Shown: positions 40,649 through 49,773, counted from the first letter of the stretch. The stretch is DNA of 64,000 bases from Achromobacter deleyi (GCF_016127315.1 NZ_CP065997.1:3720001-3784000), one strand, 5' to 3'. Made by a program: numbers and translations. Notes: generated by a model not told the origin, from the letters alone.

Positions 40649-41515
40649 TCACTCTGTGCCGACGCCGAACAGGCCGGTCGGACGCAGGACAAGGATCAAG
40701 AGGAAGATCCCGAAATAGACGACCTCTTTCAGGTCGGGGGCGATGTAGTAGCCGGCCAGCGTATCGACGATGCCGATGATCATGGACCCGGCCACCGCGC
40801 CGTACAGGCTGCCCAGGCCGCCCAGCACTACGATCACGAAGGCGGTCAGCACGAAATACGTGCCCACCGTCGGGAACACCGGGTACTGCGGCGCCAGCAG
40901 GCCCGCGGCGATGCCGACGAAGGCGGTGCCCAGGCCGAAGGCGATGGCATAGACGTTGTTGACGTTCACGCCCATCAGCGTGGCGGCGTAGCGGTGCTGC
41001 GCCACCGCCCGCAGCGCGCGGCCCAGGTAGGTGCGGTGCATGAACAGGTGCAGCAGCACGGCCAGGCTCAGCCCGACCACGAAGGTCACCAGCTGGCCGG
41101 TGACCATGGAGTAGTTGCCGACGTCGATGGCGCTGGTGCCCAGTTGCACCGGGGCGCGGAACACGTTGGCGCCGAAGATCACCAGCGCCAGGTTCAGCAG
41201 GATGGTGGACACGCCCACCGTGGCGAAGATCTGGATGTGCTGGTCGGCGTTGAGCAGCGGCTGGATGATGCCCTTCTGCGTCAGCGCGCCCAGCGCGAAC
41301 AGGATGACCGCCACCGGCACCAGGCCGATGTACGGATGCACGCCGAACTGCGCCGCGATCAGATAGACCAGGTACATGCCGATCATCAGGAATTCGCCGT
41401 GCGCGAAGTTGACGACGCGGACCACGCCGAAGATCAGCGTCAGCCCCAGGCTGATGATGGTGTAGGCGCCGCCCAGCAACAGGCCATTGATGACCAGTTG
41501 AATGAATATATCCAT
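40649..41515 (-). CDS. livH: Branched-chain-type ABC transporter permease LivH
   Basis: A 288-aa inner-membrane permease with about eight helices. LivH signatures are SLGLTLIFGVVRVVNFAHGEFLMIG at the N-terminus, RALRAVAQHRYAATLMGVNVNNVY (the ATPase coupling motif) and GGLGSLYGAVAGSMIIGIVDTL. It partners the LivM half of the fusion. AGAGG before ATG 41515 supports the start. A hairpin separates it from livK. Confidence 0.95.
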   Translation of the reverse strand: MDIFIQLVINGLLLGGAYTIISLGLTLIFGVVRVVNFAHGEFLMIGMYLVYLIAAQFGVHPYIGLVPVAVILFALGALTQKGIIQPLLNADQHIQIFATVGVSTILLNLALVIFGANVFRAPVQLGTSAIDVGNYSMVTGQLVTFVVGLSLAVLLHLFMHRTYLGRALRAVAQHRYAATLMGVNVNNVYAIAFGLGTAFVGIAAGLLAPQYPVFPTVGTYFVLTAFVIVVLGGLGSLYGAVAGSMIIGIVDTLAGYYIAPDLKEVVYFGIFLLILVLRPTGLFGVGTE

Positions 41516-41595
41516 GGTGCAACCTCTAAGAGCGGGGTGCGCCCCGGCGCCGTGGCGCGGCCGACGGAACCGGGGCCCGCGGGCCCCAGTGAAAC

Positions 41596-41619
41596 GCCGG
41601 ACGCCCCCGAGCGTCCGGT
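41596..41619 (-). terminator. Intercistronic hairpin between livK and livH
   Basis: CCGGACGC and GCGTCCGG form a perfect stem around a six-base loop (41597-41618). There is no T run, so it probably acts as a partial terminator or mRNA stabiliser, giving more binding protein than permease. This is common in liv operons. Confidence 0.55.
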
Positions 41620-41665
41620 TTGCTGGCTTGCCGTGCCGGGCCTGCCGGTTGGCGGCCCTGGCGTT

Positions 41666-42865
41666 CTATTTCTTGAAGACGGGCTTGCCGAGCGCGAGGT
41701 TGTCGGGCGCGATGGTGACCAGCTTGCCGTCCTGCCACTGCATCACGTAGAAGGTCGAGGCGTTGTTCTGGCCGTCCTCGCCGAAGTCGAAGGCCCAGCC
41801 GTTGGCGGTCTGGCCGGCGGGCTTCTTGTACGCCAGCACGGCCGCGCGGATCTTGTCCTTGTCGGTCGACTTGGCGTTGGCGATGGCTTCGAAGAAGGCC
41901 TTGGCGCCGACGTAGTTGGTCAAGCTGTGGCCGGACTGCGGATCGCTCTTGTAGGTGGCCTTGTAGGCTTCCAGGAACTTGTCCAGGCCCGGCGCGCCGG
42001 CCGGGTTGATGGACGATTGCGGGAAGTCCAGGTCGAACACGCCGTTCATGTCGGCGCCCACCGCCTTGGCGGTGTCGGCCAGCGAGTAGCCGCCGCCGGC
42101 GCCGATCACCACCTTGGGCTTGAAGCTGGCGGCGCGCGCCTGGCTGAAGTACAGGATGGCGTCGTTCTGGTAGGCCGTCTGCAGCACCACGTCGACCTTG
42201 GCGCCCTTCAGGCGCAGGATCAGCGACGACAGGTCGACCGTCTTGGCCGAGTAGGGCAGCACCTCGGCCACGGTGTAGCCGAGCTCCTGGGCGCGCTTTT
42301 TCTCGGTGGCGGCCACGTCGGTGCCGTAGGGGCCGTCCTCGTGGATGATGCCGATGCGCACTTCCTTGGGGTTCAGGCCCATGCCCGGCCCGATGATGTC
42401 GTGCAGGGCGTTGACCACCGACACGCCGTACAGCGCGGTGTTGGGGTTGCTGCGGAACAGGTACTTGTAGCCGCGCGTGGTGATCTTGTGGGCGGTGGCG
42501 CCCAGCTCGAAGTAGGGCACGCCGGCCAGTTCGGTCACGGGCGAGGCCGCGTACGAGATGCCCGAGGCGTAGCTGCCGAACACGCCGACCACGTTCGACG
42601 AGATCAGGCGCTTGGTCTCGGACACCGCCTGGGTCGGGTCGACCGCGTCGGCCTTGATGATCTGGATCTTCTCGCCGTTGATCCCGCCGGCGGCATTGAT
42701 TTCGTTGACGGCCAGTTCCAGGCCGCGATAGCTCTCTTGTCCCAGCAGCGCCAGGGCGCCGCTGAACGGGAAGAGGGCGCCCACCTTCATGTCGGCCGCC
42801 GCGGCGCCGCTTGCCAGGGCGCCGCACAGGCCCAGCGCGATGGCGAATTTGTTGATCTTGAACAC
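41666..42865 (-). CDS. ABC transporter substrate-binding protein, LivK-type
   Basis: A 399-aa periplasmic type I binding protein. Signal peptide cut after GAAAA, then MKVGALFPFSGALALLGQESYRGLELAVNEINAAGGING, typical of the amide/urea/branched-chain family; further motifs GSYASGISYAASPVTE and PYGTDVAATEKK. GTG start at 42865 with AAAGGAG eight bases upstream. First gene of the operon running to 36370. The palindrome ATATATGATATAT lies 64-76 bases upstream. Given its neighbours, the ligand is more likely an organic or sugar acid than leucine; this is inference. Confidence 0.93.
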   Translation of the reverse strand: MFKINKFAIALGLCGALASGAAAADMKVGALFPFSGALALLGQESYRGLELAVNEINAAGGINGEKIQIIKADAVDPTQAVSETKRLISSNVVGVFGSYASGISYAASPVTELAGVPYFELGATAHKITTRGYKYLFRSNPNTALYGVSVVNALHDIIGPGMGLNPKEVRIGIIHEDGPYGTDVAATEKKRAQELGYTVAEVLPYSAKTVDLSSLILRLKGAKVDVVLQTAYQNDAILYFSQARAASFKPKVVIGAGGGYSLADTAKAVGADMNGVFDLDFPQSSINPAGAPGLDKFLEAYKATYKSDPQSGHSLTNYVGAKAFFEAIANAKSTDKDKIRAAVLAYKKPAGQTANGWAFDFGEDGQNNASTFYVMQWQDGKLVTIAPDNLALGKPVFKK

Positions 42866-43197
42866 GGTCTACGCTCCTTTGTGGGATTGGGATGCGGACT
42901 GCTTTGTGAATCGTCCGTCTGTTTTTGAATATATGATATATGCACCGGAGGGGTGTGAGAACCTCGTCCTGGATTCTAGTGCCGGACTTGCCCGGCTGAA
43001 TCGGGGATTTCCCTCAAGCCGCATGAATAAAGCGTTTGCGGGCAGTTTTGCATTGGGGGAAGGGCCAAATTCCGCTGGGCGGGTGCTGTTTCGAGGACCC
43101 TTTTCGGGCATCGATCCTGGCAAGAAAGTTCCCCTTTACATCATATATCCTATATGATCGAAAGGCGTTTGAGCATAAGAATCCAGGAGACAAGAGC
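42866..43197. promoter_or_regulatory. Divergent promoter region with two GntR-type palindromes
   Basis: 332 bases without a gene between livK (minus) and the SDR operon (plus). It holds ATATATGATATAT (42929-42941), a 13-bp palindrome with one central base, and ATCATATA/TATATGAT (43140-43147 and 43151-43158) around TCC. The first is the exact reverse complement of the site at 47894-47906 beside the GntR gene. Each lies close to one of the two start codons, so one regulator probably controls both directions. Confidence 0.7.
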
Positions 43198-43980
43198 ATG
43201 TTCGAGGAAGTGGATTTCGCCGGAAAAAAGGTACTCATCACCGCCGGCGCCGATGGGCTGGGCCTGGAAATGGCGCAGGTGTTCCACCGCGCCGGGGCAG
43301 CAGTGCTGGTGTGCGACGTCAACCGCGAGCGGCTGGCCGCGCTGCCGGCCGAATTGCCGGGCGTGCGCGCGGTGCATGCCGACGTGTCCGACGAAACCAG
43401 CGTGGCGGCCTTGTTCGAGACGGTGCGCCAGCAGTTGGGCGGCCTGGACATCCTGGTCAACAACGCCGGCGTGGCCGGCCCCACCGGTTTCGTCGAGACG
43501 CTCTCCAAGGCCGACTGGGACCGCACCCTGGCGGTCAACATCACCGGCCAGTTCCTGTGCGCGCGCCAGGCCATCCCGCTGCTCAAGCAGTCGCCCGCCG
43601 GCGTCATGATCAACCTGTCGTCGGCCGCGGGCCACCTGGGCTTTGCCGGGCGCTCGGTCTATTCGGCGTCCAAGTGGGCGGTGATCGGCTTCACCAAGTC
43701 GCTGGCGATCGAGCTGGGCGGCCACGGCATCCGCGTCAACGCCATCCTGCCGGGCGCGGTCGAAGGGCCGCGCATCCGCGCCGTGATCGAGGCCAAGGCC
43801 AAGACGCTGGACAAGCCGGTCGACGAGATCGCCGCGCTCTACGAGAACCAGGCGGCGCTGGGCCGCATGGTCACGGCGCGCGACATCGCCAACATGGTGC
43901 TGTTCAATGCCAGCGAGGCCGCCCGCAGCGTCACGGGGCAGGCCATCGTGGTGGACGGCTTCACGCAGAAGCTCTACTGA
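43198..43980 (+). CDS. SDR family oxidoreductase
   Basis: A 260-aa short-chain dehydrogenase. The cofactor motif is TAGADGLG (family T-G-x3-G-x-G with Ala at the second position), followed by NNAGVAGP, NLSSAAGHLGF, the YSASKWAV catalytic Tyr/Lys, and a long C-terminal loop (IRAVIEAKAKTLDKPVDEIA). It probably oxidises a hydroxyl group of a sugar acid or hydroxy acid. AGGAGA precedes ATG 43198. First gene of a three-gene operon; its stop overlaps the next start (TGATG). Confidence 0.92.
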   Translation: MFEEVDFAGKKVLITAGADGLGLEMAQVFHRAGAAVLVCDVNRERLAALPAELPGVRAVHADVSDETSVAALFETVRQQLGGLDILVNNAGVAGPTGFVETLSKADWDRTLAVNITGQFLCARQAIPLLKQSPAGVMINLSSAAGHLGFAGRSVYSASKWAVIGFTKSLAIELGGHGIRVNAILPGAVEGPRIRAVIEAKAKTLDKPVDEIAALYENQAALGRMVTARDIANMVLFNASEAARSVTGQAIVVDGFTQKLY

Positions 43981-44942
43981 TGGCGGCCGACCCGCAGCGG
44001 CGCCGCGCCGCCATCGTCGGCACCGGCCTGATCGGCCAGGCCTGGGCCATCGTGTTCGCGCGCCAGGGCTGGCAGGTGCGGCTGTACGACGTCAACGCCG
44101 CCATGCTGGCCGAGGCCGGCGCGTTGATCCGGCGCCAGCTGGATGAATTGCAGGCGCATGGCCTGCTGCGCGACGCGGCGGCCGCCGCCGCCCGCATCGA
44201 GGTGGCCGCCAGCCTGCCCGAGGCGCTGGCCGGCGCCCGCTACATCCAGGAGAACTCGCCCGAGCGGCTCGATCTCAAGCGCGACCTGTTCGCGCAACTG
44301 GACGCGGCGGCCGAACCCGACGCCATCATCGGCAGTTCCACGTCCAGCATTCCCGCCAGCGAATTCACCGAAGGCCTGCCCGGCCGGGCGCGCTGCCTGG
44401 TGGCGCATCCGGTCAATCCGCCGTACCTGATCCCGGTGGTGGAGCTGTGCCCGGCGCCCTGGACCAGCGAGGCCGCCATGCGGGCGGCGCGCGACATCAT
44501 GCTGGATATCGGCCAGAAGCCGGTGACGATGCGGCGCGAGATCGAGGGCTTCATCCTCAACCGGCTGCAGGGCGCGCTGCTGCACGAGGCTTTCCGCCTG
44601 GCCGCCGCCGGCATCGCCAGCGCCGAGGACATCGACACCACCGTCAAAGACGGCCTGGGCCTGCGCTGGTCGTTCATGGGGCCGTTCGAGACCATCGACC
44701 TGAACGCGCCCGGCGGCATCGCCGACTACTGCGCGCGCTACGGCGGGCTGTACCAATCCATCGGCGCCACCCAGGGCGAAGCCGTGCCCTGGGACGGCGC
44801 CCTGGTCGAGGCCCTGGCCGCCGAGCGCCGTGGCCTGCTGCCGGCCGACGACCTGACGGCGCGCCGCTACTGGCGCGACGAACAACTGATGCGCCTCATG
44901 CGCCACAAGCAACACCAAGACAACGGAGACGAAAATGGCTAA
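43980..44942 (+). CDS. 3-hydroxyacid dehydrogenase, CRYL1/L-gulonate 3-dehydrogenase-like
   Basis: A 320-aa NAD-dependent enzyme of the 3-hydroxyacyl-CoA dehydrogenase fold. Rossmann motif GTGLIGQAWAIVFARQGWQV, SSTSSIPASEF, the catalytic His in VAHPVNPPYLIPVVEL, and GFILNRLQGALLHEAFRL. By eye it is close to lambda-crystallin (L-gulonate 3-dehydrogenase) and to carnitine 3-dehydrogenase, both of which make 3-keto acids. The next gene encodes a beta-keto acid cleavage enzyme, so the two probably act in sequence. Its end overlaps that gene by 8 bases. Confidence 0.9.
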   Translation: MAADPQRRRAAIVGTGLIGQAWAIVFARQGWQVRLYDVNAAMLAEAGALIRRQLDELQAHGLLRDAAAAAARIEVAASLPEALAGARYIQENSPERLDLKRDLFAQLDAAAEPDAIIGSSTSSIPASEFTEGLPGRARCLVAHPVNPPYLIPVVELCPAPWTSEAAMRAARDIMLDIGQKPVTMRREIEGFILNRLQGALLHEAFRLAAAGIASAEDIDTTVKDGLGLRWSFMGPFETIDLNAPGGIADYCARYGGLYQSIGATQGEAVPWDGALVEALAAERRGLLPADDLTARRYWRDEQLMRLMRHKQHQDNGDENG

Positions 44943-45870
44943 ACCCAAGCAGAAAGTCGTGATCACCTGCGCCGTGACGGGCGCCATCCACACGCCCAGC
45001 ATGTCGCCGCACCTGCCGGTGACGGCCGACGAGATCGCCGAGGCCGCCATCGGCGCGGCCCGCGCCGGCGCCGCCGTGCTGCACCTGCATGCGCGCGACC
45101 CGGAAACCGGCAAGCCGTCGCAGGACCCGGCGCTGTTCGAGCCGTTCCTCAGGCGCATCAAGGCCGAGACCGACGCCATCATCAACATCACCACCGGCGG
45201 CAGCCCGCACATGACGGTGCAGGAGCGCATGCGGCCGGCCACCACCTTCAAGCCGGAGCTGGCGTCGCTGAACATGGGGTCGATGAACTTCGGCCTGTTC
45301 CCGATGCTGGGCCGCTTCCAGGACTTCAAGCACGACTGGGAGCGCGAGCACCTGGAGAACAGCCGTTCGCTGATCTTCCGCAACACCTACCAGGACATCG
45401 AGTCGATCCTGGAGCTGGGCAACGCCAACGGCACCCGCTTCGAGTTCGAGTGCTACGACATCAGCCACCTGTACAACCTGGCGCACTTCGTCGACCGCGG
45501 CCTGGTGAAGTCGCCGCCATTCATCCAGTCGGTGTTCGGCATCCTGGGCGGCATCGGCCCGCACCCCGAAGACCTGATGCACATGAAGCGCACCGCAGAC
45601 CGCCTGTTCGGCAATGAGTACGAATGGTCGATCCTGGGCGCCGGCCGCAACCAGATGCCGCTGGCCACTATCGGCGCCGCCATGGGCTCGAACGTGCGGG
45701 TGGGACTGGAGGATTCGCTGTGGATCGGGCCGGGCCAGCTGGCCGAGTCAAACCGCTCGCAGGTCGAGCGCATCCGCACCATCCTGGAAGCGCTCAACCT
45801 GGAAGTGGCCACGCCGGCCGAGACCCGCGCCAAACTGGGCCTGAAGGGCGGCGACAACGTGGCGTTCTGA
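44935..45870 (+). CDS. Beta-keto acid cleavage enzyme (BKACE, DUF849)
   Basis: A 311-aa zinc-dependent TIM-barrel enzyme. The metal site HLHAR at about residues 48-52 and the N-terminal CAVTGAIHTPSMSPHLPVT are diagnostic; NITTGGS, SLNMGSMNFG and FGNEYEWSILGAGRNQMPL are also present. Family knowledge: BKACE condenses a beta-keto acid with acetyl-CoA, giving acetoacetate and a shorter acyl-CoA; known substrates include 3-keto-5-aminohexanoate and dehydrocarnitine. Specificity cannot be read here. It likely takes the 3-keto product of the preceding dehydrogenase. Confidence 0.93.
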   Translation: MAKPKQKVVITCAVTGAIHTPSMSPHLPVTADEIAEAAIGAARAGAAVLHLHARDPETGKPSQDPALFEPFLRRIKAETDAIINITTGGSPHMTVQERMRPATTFKPELASLNMGSMNFGLFPMLGRFQDFKHDWEREHLENSRSLIFRNTYQDIESILELGNANGTRFEFECYDISHLYNLAHFVDRGLVKSPPFIQSVFGILGGIGPHPEDLMHMKRTADRLFGNEYEWSILGAGRNQMPLATIGAAMGSNVRVGLEDSLWIGPGQLAESNRSQVERIRTILEALNLEVATPAETRAKLGLKGGDNVAF

Positions 45871-46008
45871 AGCCAATCCGGGCGAGGGCGTGCGCGCCGC
45901 CGCCGGGCCGATGCCCCCGCTGATGGGGCGGCGCGCGGCCCGCCGGATGCGGGGCGTGGCGCTCCCGGGCGCCGCCCGCGGGACGTCGCCCGCGCGAGCG
46001 GCGGAGCG

Positions 46009-47076
46009 TCAGGCGTGGCGGCGCAAGGCGTCGACGAGGGTATTGATGTCCAGCGGACGATCGAAATTGGCGGCATGGCGCGCGGCCAGCGTCAGCTCGG
46101 CGGCCCGCGCCAGTTCGGCGTCCGACGGCGCGGCCGCGCCCAGCGCACTCAGCGTGGTGGGCAGGCCGACCTGTTCGTACCACTGCGTCAGGGTGGCCAG
46201 CATGCCGTCCTGGCGCGCCTCCAGGTCCAGCTGCACCAGCAGGCCGACGGCCACCTGCAGGCCGTGCGGCGCGTTGGCCAGGCCGTTGATTTTCGGCAGG
46301 CCGCGCGTCAGGGCGTGGGCGATCGACAGGCCGCCGCTCTCGAAACCCAGGCCGCTCATCAGGATCATGGCTTCCACCACCCGTTCGAACGCGGGCGTGG
46401 GCTGGCCGCTGCCGGCCGCCGCCAGCGCGTCGGCGCCGTCGGCCAGCAGCGTGCGCAGGCAGCCGTCGGCGATCAGTTGCGCGGTCAGCGGCGGGACGCC
46501 GTCGTACATGTTGCGCCCGCCGTTGCGGGCGCATTGCTCGGCCTCGAATTTCTTCGAGATGGCATCGCCCAGGCCGGCGCGGAAGAACGCCGCGGGCGCG
46601 GTGGCGATGACGGCGGTGTCCACCAGCACGATGGTCGGGTTGAACAGCATGTGTTCGACCGCCAGGAGGTTGTGATGGGCGTCGTACAGCACATAGTTCT
46701 TGCTGGTGGGCGCGTCGTTGGAGGCCACCGTGGGCACGGTGACGAGATGGCAGTGCTCGGCCTTGGCGACCGCCTTGCCGGCGTCCAGCGCCTTGCCGCC
46801 GCCCACCGCGATCACCATGTCGGTGGCGGCGGCCGCGGCCTGCGCGCGCAGCGCCGCGATCGAGTCGGGCGTGATGTCGCCTTCGACCGGCAGGGCGGTC
46901 AGCGCCACGCCGTGGGCGCCGCACAATGCCTCGATTCTCGGGCCCAGCACGCCCTGCACGTAGCGGTCGATGACCAGGGCGGCGCGGCGGCCGAACAGGG
47001 CGGCGTATCCGCCCAGCGCGTCGAGCGCGCCGGCTCCCTGGATGTAGCGGCCGGGAGCGCCGAAAATCTTCAGCAT
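46009..47076 (-). CDS. Iron-containing alcohol dehydrogenase, glycerol dehydrogenase (GldA)-like
   Basis: A 355-aa group III metal-dependent dehydrogenase. NAD-binding VIAVGGGKALDAGKAVA, TVPTVASNDAPTS, and metal ligands in GLGDAISKKFEA (Asp), SIAHALTRG (His) and ANAPHGLQVAVG (His). The overall pattern follows glycerol dehydrogenases that interconvert glycerol and dihydroxyacetone, but related proteins use other small diols or hydroxy ketones. It lies 9 bases after the GntR gene on the same strand, so the two form one transcript. Confidence 0.9.
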   Translation of the reverse strand: MLKIFGAPGRYIQGAGALDALGGYAALFGRRAALVIDRYVQGVLGPRIEALCGAHGVALTALPVEGDITPDSIAALRAQAAAAATDMVIAVGGGKALDAGKAVAKAEHCHLVTVPTVASNDAPTSKNYVLYDAHHNLLAVEHMLFNPTIVLVDTAVIATAPAAFFRAGLGDAISKKFEAEQCARNGGRNMYDGVPPLTAQLIADGCLRTLLADGADALAAAGSGQPTPAFERVVEAMILMSGLGFESGGLSIAHALTRGLPKINGLANAPHGLQVAVGLLVQLDLEARQDGMLATLTQWYEQVGLPTTLSALGAAAPSDAELARAAELTLAARHAANFDRPLDINTLVDALRRHA

Positions 47077-47085
47077 CGAATCTTC

Positions 47086-47790
47086 CTATTTGCGAGGCCC
47101 GGGCGGGCGGTAGTCGAGTTCTTTTTCGCGTTCGACCAGCCAGTCGATCATGATCTTGCCGCCCCACACCAGGTCGGCCTGGATCGCCTTGGTGGCGGCT
47201 TCCGGGTCGCGCGCCTCCAGCGCGGCCAGCACCGCTTCGTGGCGGTGTTCGTCCTGGGAGTAGTCGAGCCCGGCCGTCTTGATGTGGAACACCTTGAGGA
47301 TCGGGCCGGTGATGACCCAGAACGATTCCACGGTGTTGCGCAGGATGGGCTTGTTGCTGGCTTCCAGGATGCCGAAGTGGAACTTGCGGTTCAGGTAGCT
47401 GGCGCGCTTGGGGTCGGTCGAGGTGCAGGAGATGAAGTCCTTCTGCAGCGCGATCAGGTTGTCCAGCTGCTTGCGCGTGATGTTCCTGGCGGCCTCGGCC
47501 GCGCCCATGCCTTCCAGGTGGAAGCGGATCTGCTGGATCTCGCGCAGCTTTTCCGAATTGACATAGGGCACGTAGACCGCGGTGGCGGCCTGCATTTCCA
47601 GGCCCTGTTCGCTGATGAGGCGGAAGATGGCCTCGCGCACGGGCGTGATCGAGACGCCCATTTCCTGGGCCAGCTCGCCAATGATGAGGCGTTCTCCGGG
47701 TTCGTACTGCCCGTTGATCAGGGCGTTACGGATCTCGTTGTAGACCTTGACGGAGAGGTTCTCTTTTTTTACCGGTTTAAGGCTGGGCAT
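47086..47790 (-). CDS. GntR family regulator, FCD (FadR) subfamily
   Basis: A 234-aa regulator. N-terminal winged HTH (LSVKVYNEIRNALINGQYEPGERLIIGELAQEMGVSITPVREAIFRL) and a helical FCD domain whose His residues (RKFHFGILEAS, EHRHEAVLAAL) usually bind a metal and a carboxylate ligand. ATG 47790 gives the standard start; ATG 47877 would add 29 atypical residues. It is divergent from the transketolase operon with an AT-rich palindrome between them, and the same palindrome stands before livK. It is therefore the probable master regulator of this region. Confidence 0.93.
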   Translation of the reverse strand: MPSLKPVKKENLSVKVYNEIRNALINGQYEPGERLIIGELAQEMGVSITPVREAIFRLISEQGLEMQAATAVYVPYVNSEKLREIQQIRFHLEGMGAAEAARNITRKQLDNLIALQKDFISCTSTDPKRASYLNRKFHFGILEASNKPILRNTVESFWVITGPILKVFHIKTAGLDYSQDEHRHEAVLAALEARDPEAATKAIQADLVWGGKIMIDWLVEREKELDYRPPGPRK

Positions 47791-47893
47791 GACGGTCGAG
47801 GCTTGCGGGTTCGATGGAATGGACGGAAGCCGTGAAACGGCGCCCGGCTGAATTCTATCCCGCCCTGGCCAATTCAAGCGCGATGGGTATATT

Positions 47894-47906
47894 ATATATC
47901 ATATAT
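47894..47906. promoter_or_regulatory. Probable GntR operator
   Basis: ATATATCATATAT is a palindrome around one central base, identical (reverse complement) to the site at 42929-42941. It lies between the divergent gntR and transketolase genes, 22 bases before the chosen transketolase start, so it could repress that operon and autoregulate gntR. Confidence 0.68.
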
Positions 47907-47928
47907 TCTAATGAGCGAAGGAGACGCC

Positions 47929-48786
47929 ATGCGCCAGGACCGGGGAGACCCAAGCGAAGACGAGGTCCGGATGCTGCGGGAAAAGGCCCGCCACATCCGG
48001 CTGGAAACCATCAGGCTGATCGAGATCGCCAAGGTCGGGCACTACAGCTCGGTCTTCTCGTGTGCCGAGATCTTTGCCGCGCTGTATTACGACGTGATGC
48101 GGCTGCGCCCGGGCGAGCCGGCCTGGCCGGATCGCGACCGCTTCCTGATGGGCAAGGGCCACGCCGCGGTGGGGCTGTTCCCGGTGCTGGCCGACCACGG
48201 CTTCATCCCGCATGCGTTGCTGGACGGCTACACCCGCCTGGGCAGCCCGCTGGGCGACCATCCCGACATGACCAAGGTGCCGGGCGTCGATTTCAGCTCC
48301 GGCTCCATCGGCCACGCGCTGTCCAACGGCGCCGGCATGGCGCTGGGCGGCCGCATGAGCCAGCGCGACTTCAACGTGTTCGTGATGCTGGGCGACGGCG
48401 AGATGCAGGAAGGCCAGGTGTGGGAGGCGGCGCTGTTCGCCGCGCACCACAAGCTGTCGCGCCTGGTCGCCATCATCGACCGCAACGGCTACCAGCTCGA
48501 CGGCAAGGTCGATGACGTGATCGGCGTGGAATCGCTGCGCGACAAGTGGCAGGCCTTTGGCTGGGAGGTGCACGAGGTCGACGGCCACGATCTGGTGGCG
48601 CTGACCGCGCTGCTGCGCCGCCTGCGCGCCGACGAGGCGCGCGCGCGGCCCGCCTGCGTCATCGCCAGGACCATCAAGGGCAAGGGCGTCTCCTATATGG
48701 AAACCGAACCCGGCTGGCATCTGGGCTACCTGGCGCCGCAGGACGCGCAGGCCGCCATCGACGAAATCATGACCCGCGAGATCTGA
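47929..48786 (+). CDS. Transketolase, N-terminal (ThDP-binding) subunit
   Basis: A 285-aa alpha subunit of a two-gene transketolase. Motifs: RLIEIAKVGHYSSVFSCAEIFAALYYDVMR, KGHAAVGLFPVL, the ThDP-binding LGDGEMQEGQVWEA through IIDRNGYQ (G-D-G...N), and IARTIKGKGVSYME. Two ATGs are possible: GAAGGAG lies six bases before ATG 47929 while none precedes ATG 47911, so 47929 is preferred. The C-terminal subunit follows immediately. Split transketolases often act in specialised pathways on short keto sugars rather than in the pentose phosphate cycle. Confidence 0.93.
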   Translation: MRQDRGDPSEDEVRMLREKARHIRLETIRLIEIAKVGHYSSVFSCAEIFAALYYDVMRLRPGEPAWPDRDRFLMGKGHAAVGLFPVLADHGFIPHALLDGYTRLGSPLGDHPDMTKVPGVDFSSGSIGHALSNGAGMALGGRMSQRDFNVFVMLGDGEMQEGQVWEAALFAAHHKLSRLVAIIDRNGYQLDGKVDDVIGVESLRDKWQAFGWEVHEVDGHDLVALTALLRRLRADEARARPACVIARTIKGKGVSYMETEPGWHLGYLAPQDAQAAIDEIMTREI

Positions 48787-49773
48787 ATGGCACAGGCACA
48801 GACGCTTTCCCCCGATTCCTGGCAGTACCGCGCGCTGAACGCGGTGAACCCCGGGTTGTCGTATCTTTCCGACGCGCTGGTCGAACTGGCGCAGGCCGGG
48901 CACCCGGTGATGGCCGGCTCGGCCGACCTGCAGTATTCCAACGGCCTGAACCGCTTTGCCTCGGCCTATCCCGACCGCTACGTGCAGTTCGGCATCTCCG
49001 AGCAGAACATGGTGTCGGCCGCGGCCGGCCTGGCCACCACCGGCGCCATGCCGTTCGTGGCGACCTTCGCCTCGTTCCTGGGCCTGTTGTGCTGCGAACA
49101 GATCCGCATGGACGTGGCCTACACCAGGCTGCCGGTGCGGCTGATCGGCCATCACACCGGCATCAGCCTGGGTTTCTACGGCACCTCGCACCACGCCACC
49201 GAGGACATTTCGACCATGCGCGCCATCGCCGGCCTGACCGTGGTGTCGCCGGCCGACGGCCCGCAACTGGCCGCCGCCATCAAGGCCTCGGTGGACTGGC
49301 CCGAGCCGATCTACTTCCGCATTGGCCGCGGCCGCGATCCGCAGGTCTATGAGGACGGCACGCCGTTCACGTTCGGCCGCGCCATCGTCCATTCGCGCGG
49401 CAGCGACCTGAACATCATCGCCTGCGGCATCACGCTGCACGCGGCGCTGCAAGCCGCCGCCCGGCTGCGCGAGGACGGCCTGTCGGTGGGCGTGATCGAC
49501 ATGCCCACCATCAAGCCGCTGGACCGCGAGGCGGTGCTGGCGGCCGCCGGGCAGGCGCGCGTCCTGCTGACGGTGGAAGAGCACAATGTGATGGGCGGCC
49601 TGGGCTCGGCGGTGGCCGAGGTGCTGGCCGATGCCGGCAGCGGCACGCGGCTGCGGCGCCATGGCATCTACGACGAATACAGCCTGATCGCCCCGCCCAC
49701 CACGCTGTACGCGCACTACCAGCTCGACGGCGCCGGCATCGAGGCGGTGGCGCGCGAACTCATCGCGCGATAG
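48787..49773 (+). CDS. Transketolase, C-terminal subunit
   Basis: A 328-aa beta subunit. Pyrimidine-binding domain with the catalytic Glu in QFGISEQNMVSAAAGLATTGAMPFVATFASFL, the HHTGISLGFYGTSHHATEDISTMRAI stretch, and the transketolase C-terminal domain (TVEEHNVMGGLGSAVAEVLAD). It is adjacent to the alpha subunit without a gap, and together they form the active heterotetramer. With the neighbouring dehydrogenases it probably moves a two-carbon unit from a keto intermediate. Confidence 0.94.
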   Translation: MAQAQTLSPDSWQYRALNAVNPGLSYLSDALVELAQAGHPVMAGSADLQYSNGLNRFASAYPDRYVQFGISEQNMVSAAAGLATTGAMPFVATFASFLGLLCCEQIRMDVAYTRLPVRLIGHHTGISLGFYGTSHHATEDISTMRAIAGLTVVSPADGPQLAAAIKASVDWPEPIYFRIGRGRDPQVYEDGTPFTFGRAIVHSRGSDLNIIACGITLHAALQAAARLREDGLSVGVIDMPTIKPLDREAVLAAAGQARVLLTVEEHNVMGGLGSAVAEVLADAGSGTRLRRHGIYDEYSLIAPPTTLYAHYQLDGAGIEAVARELIAR

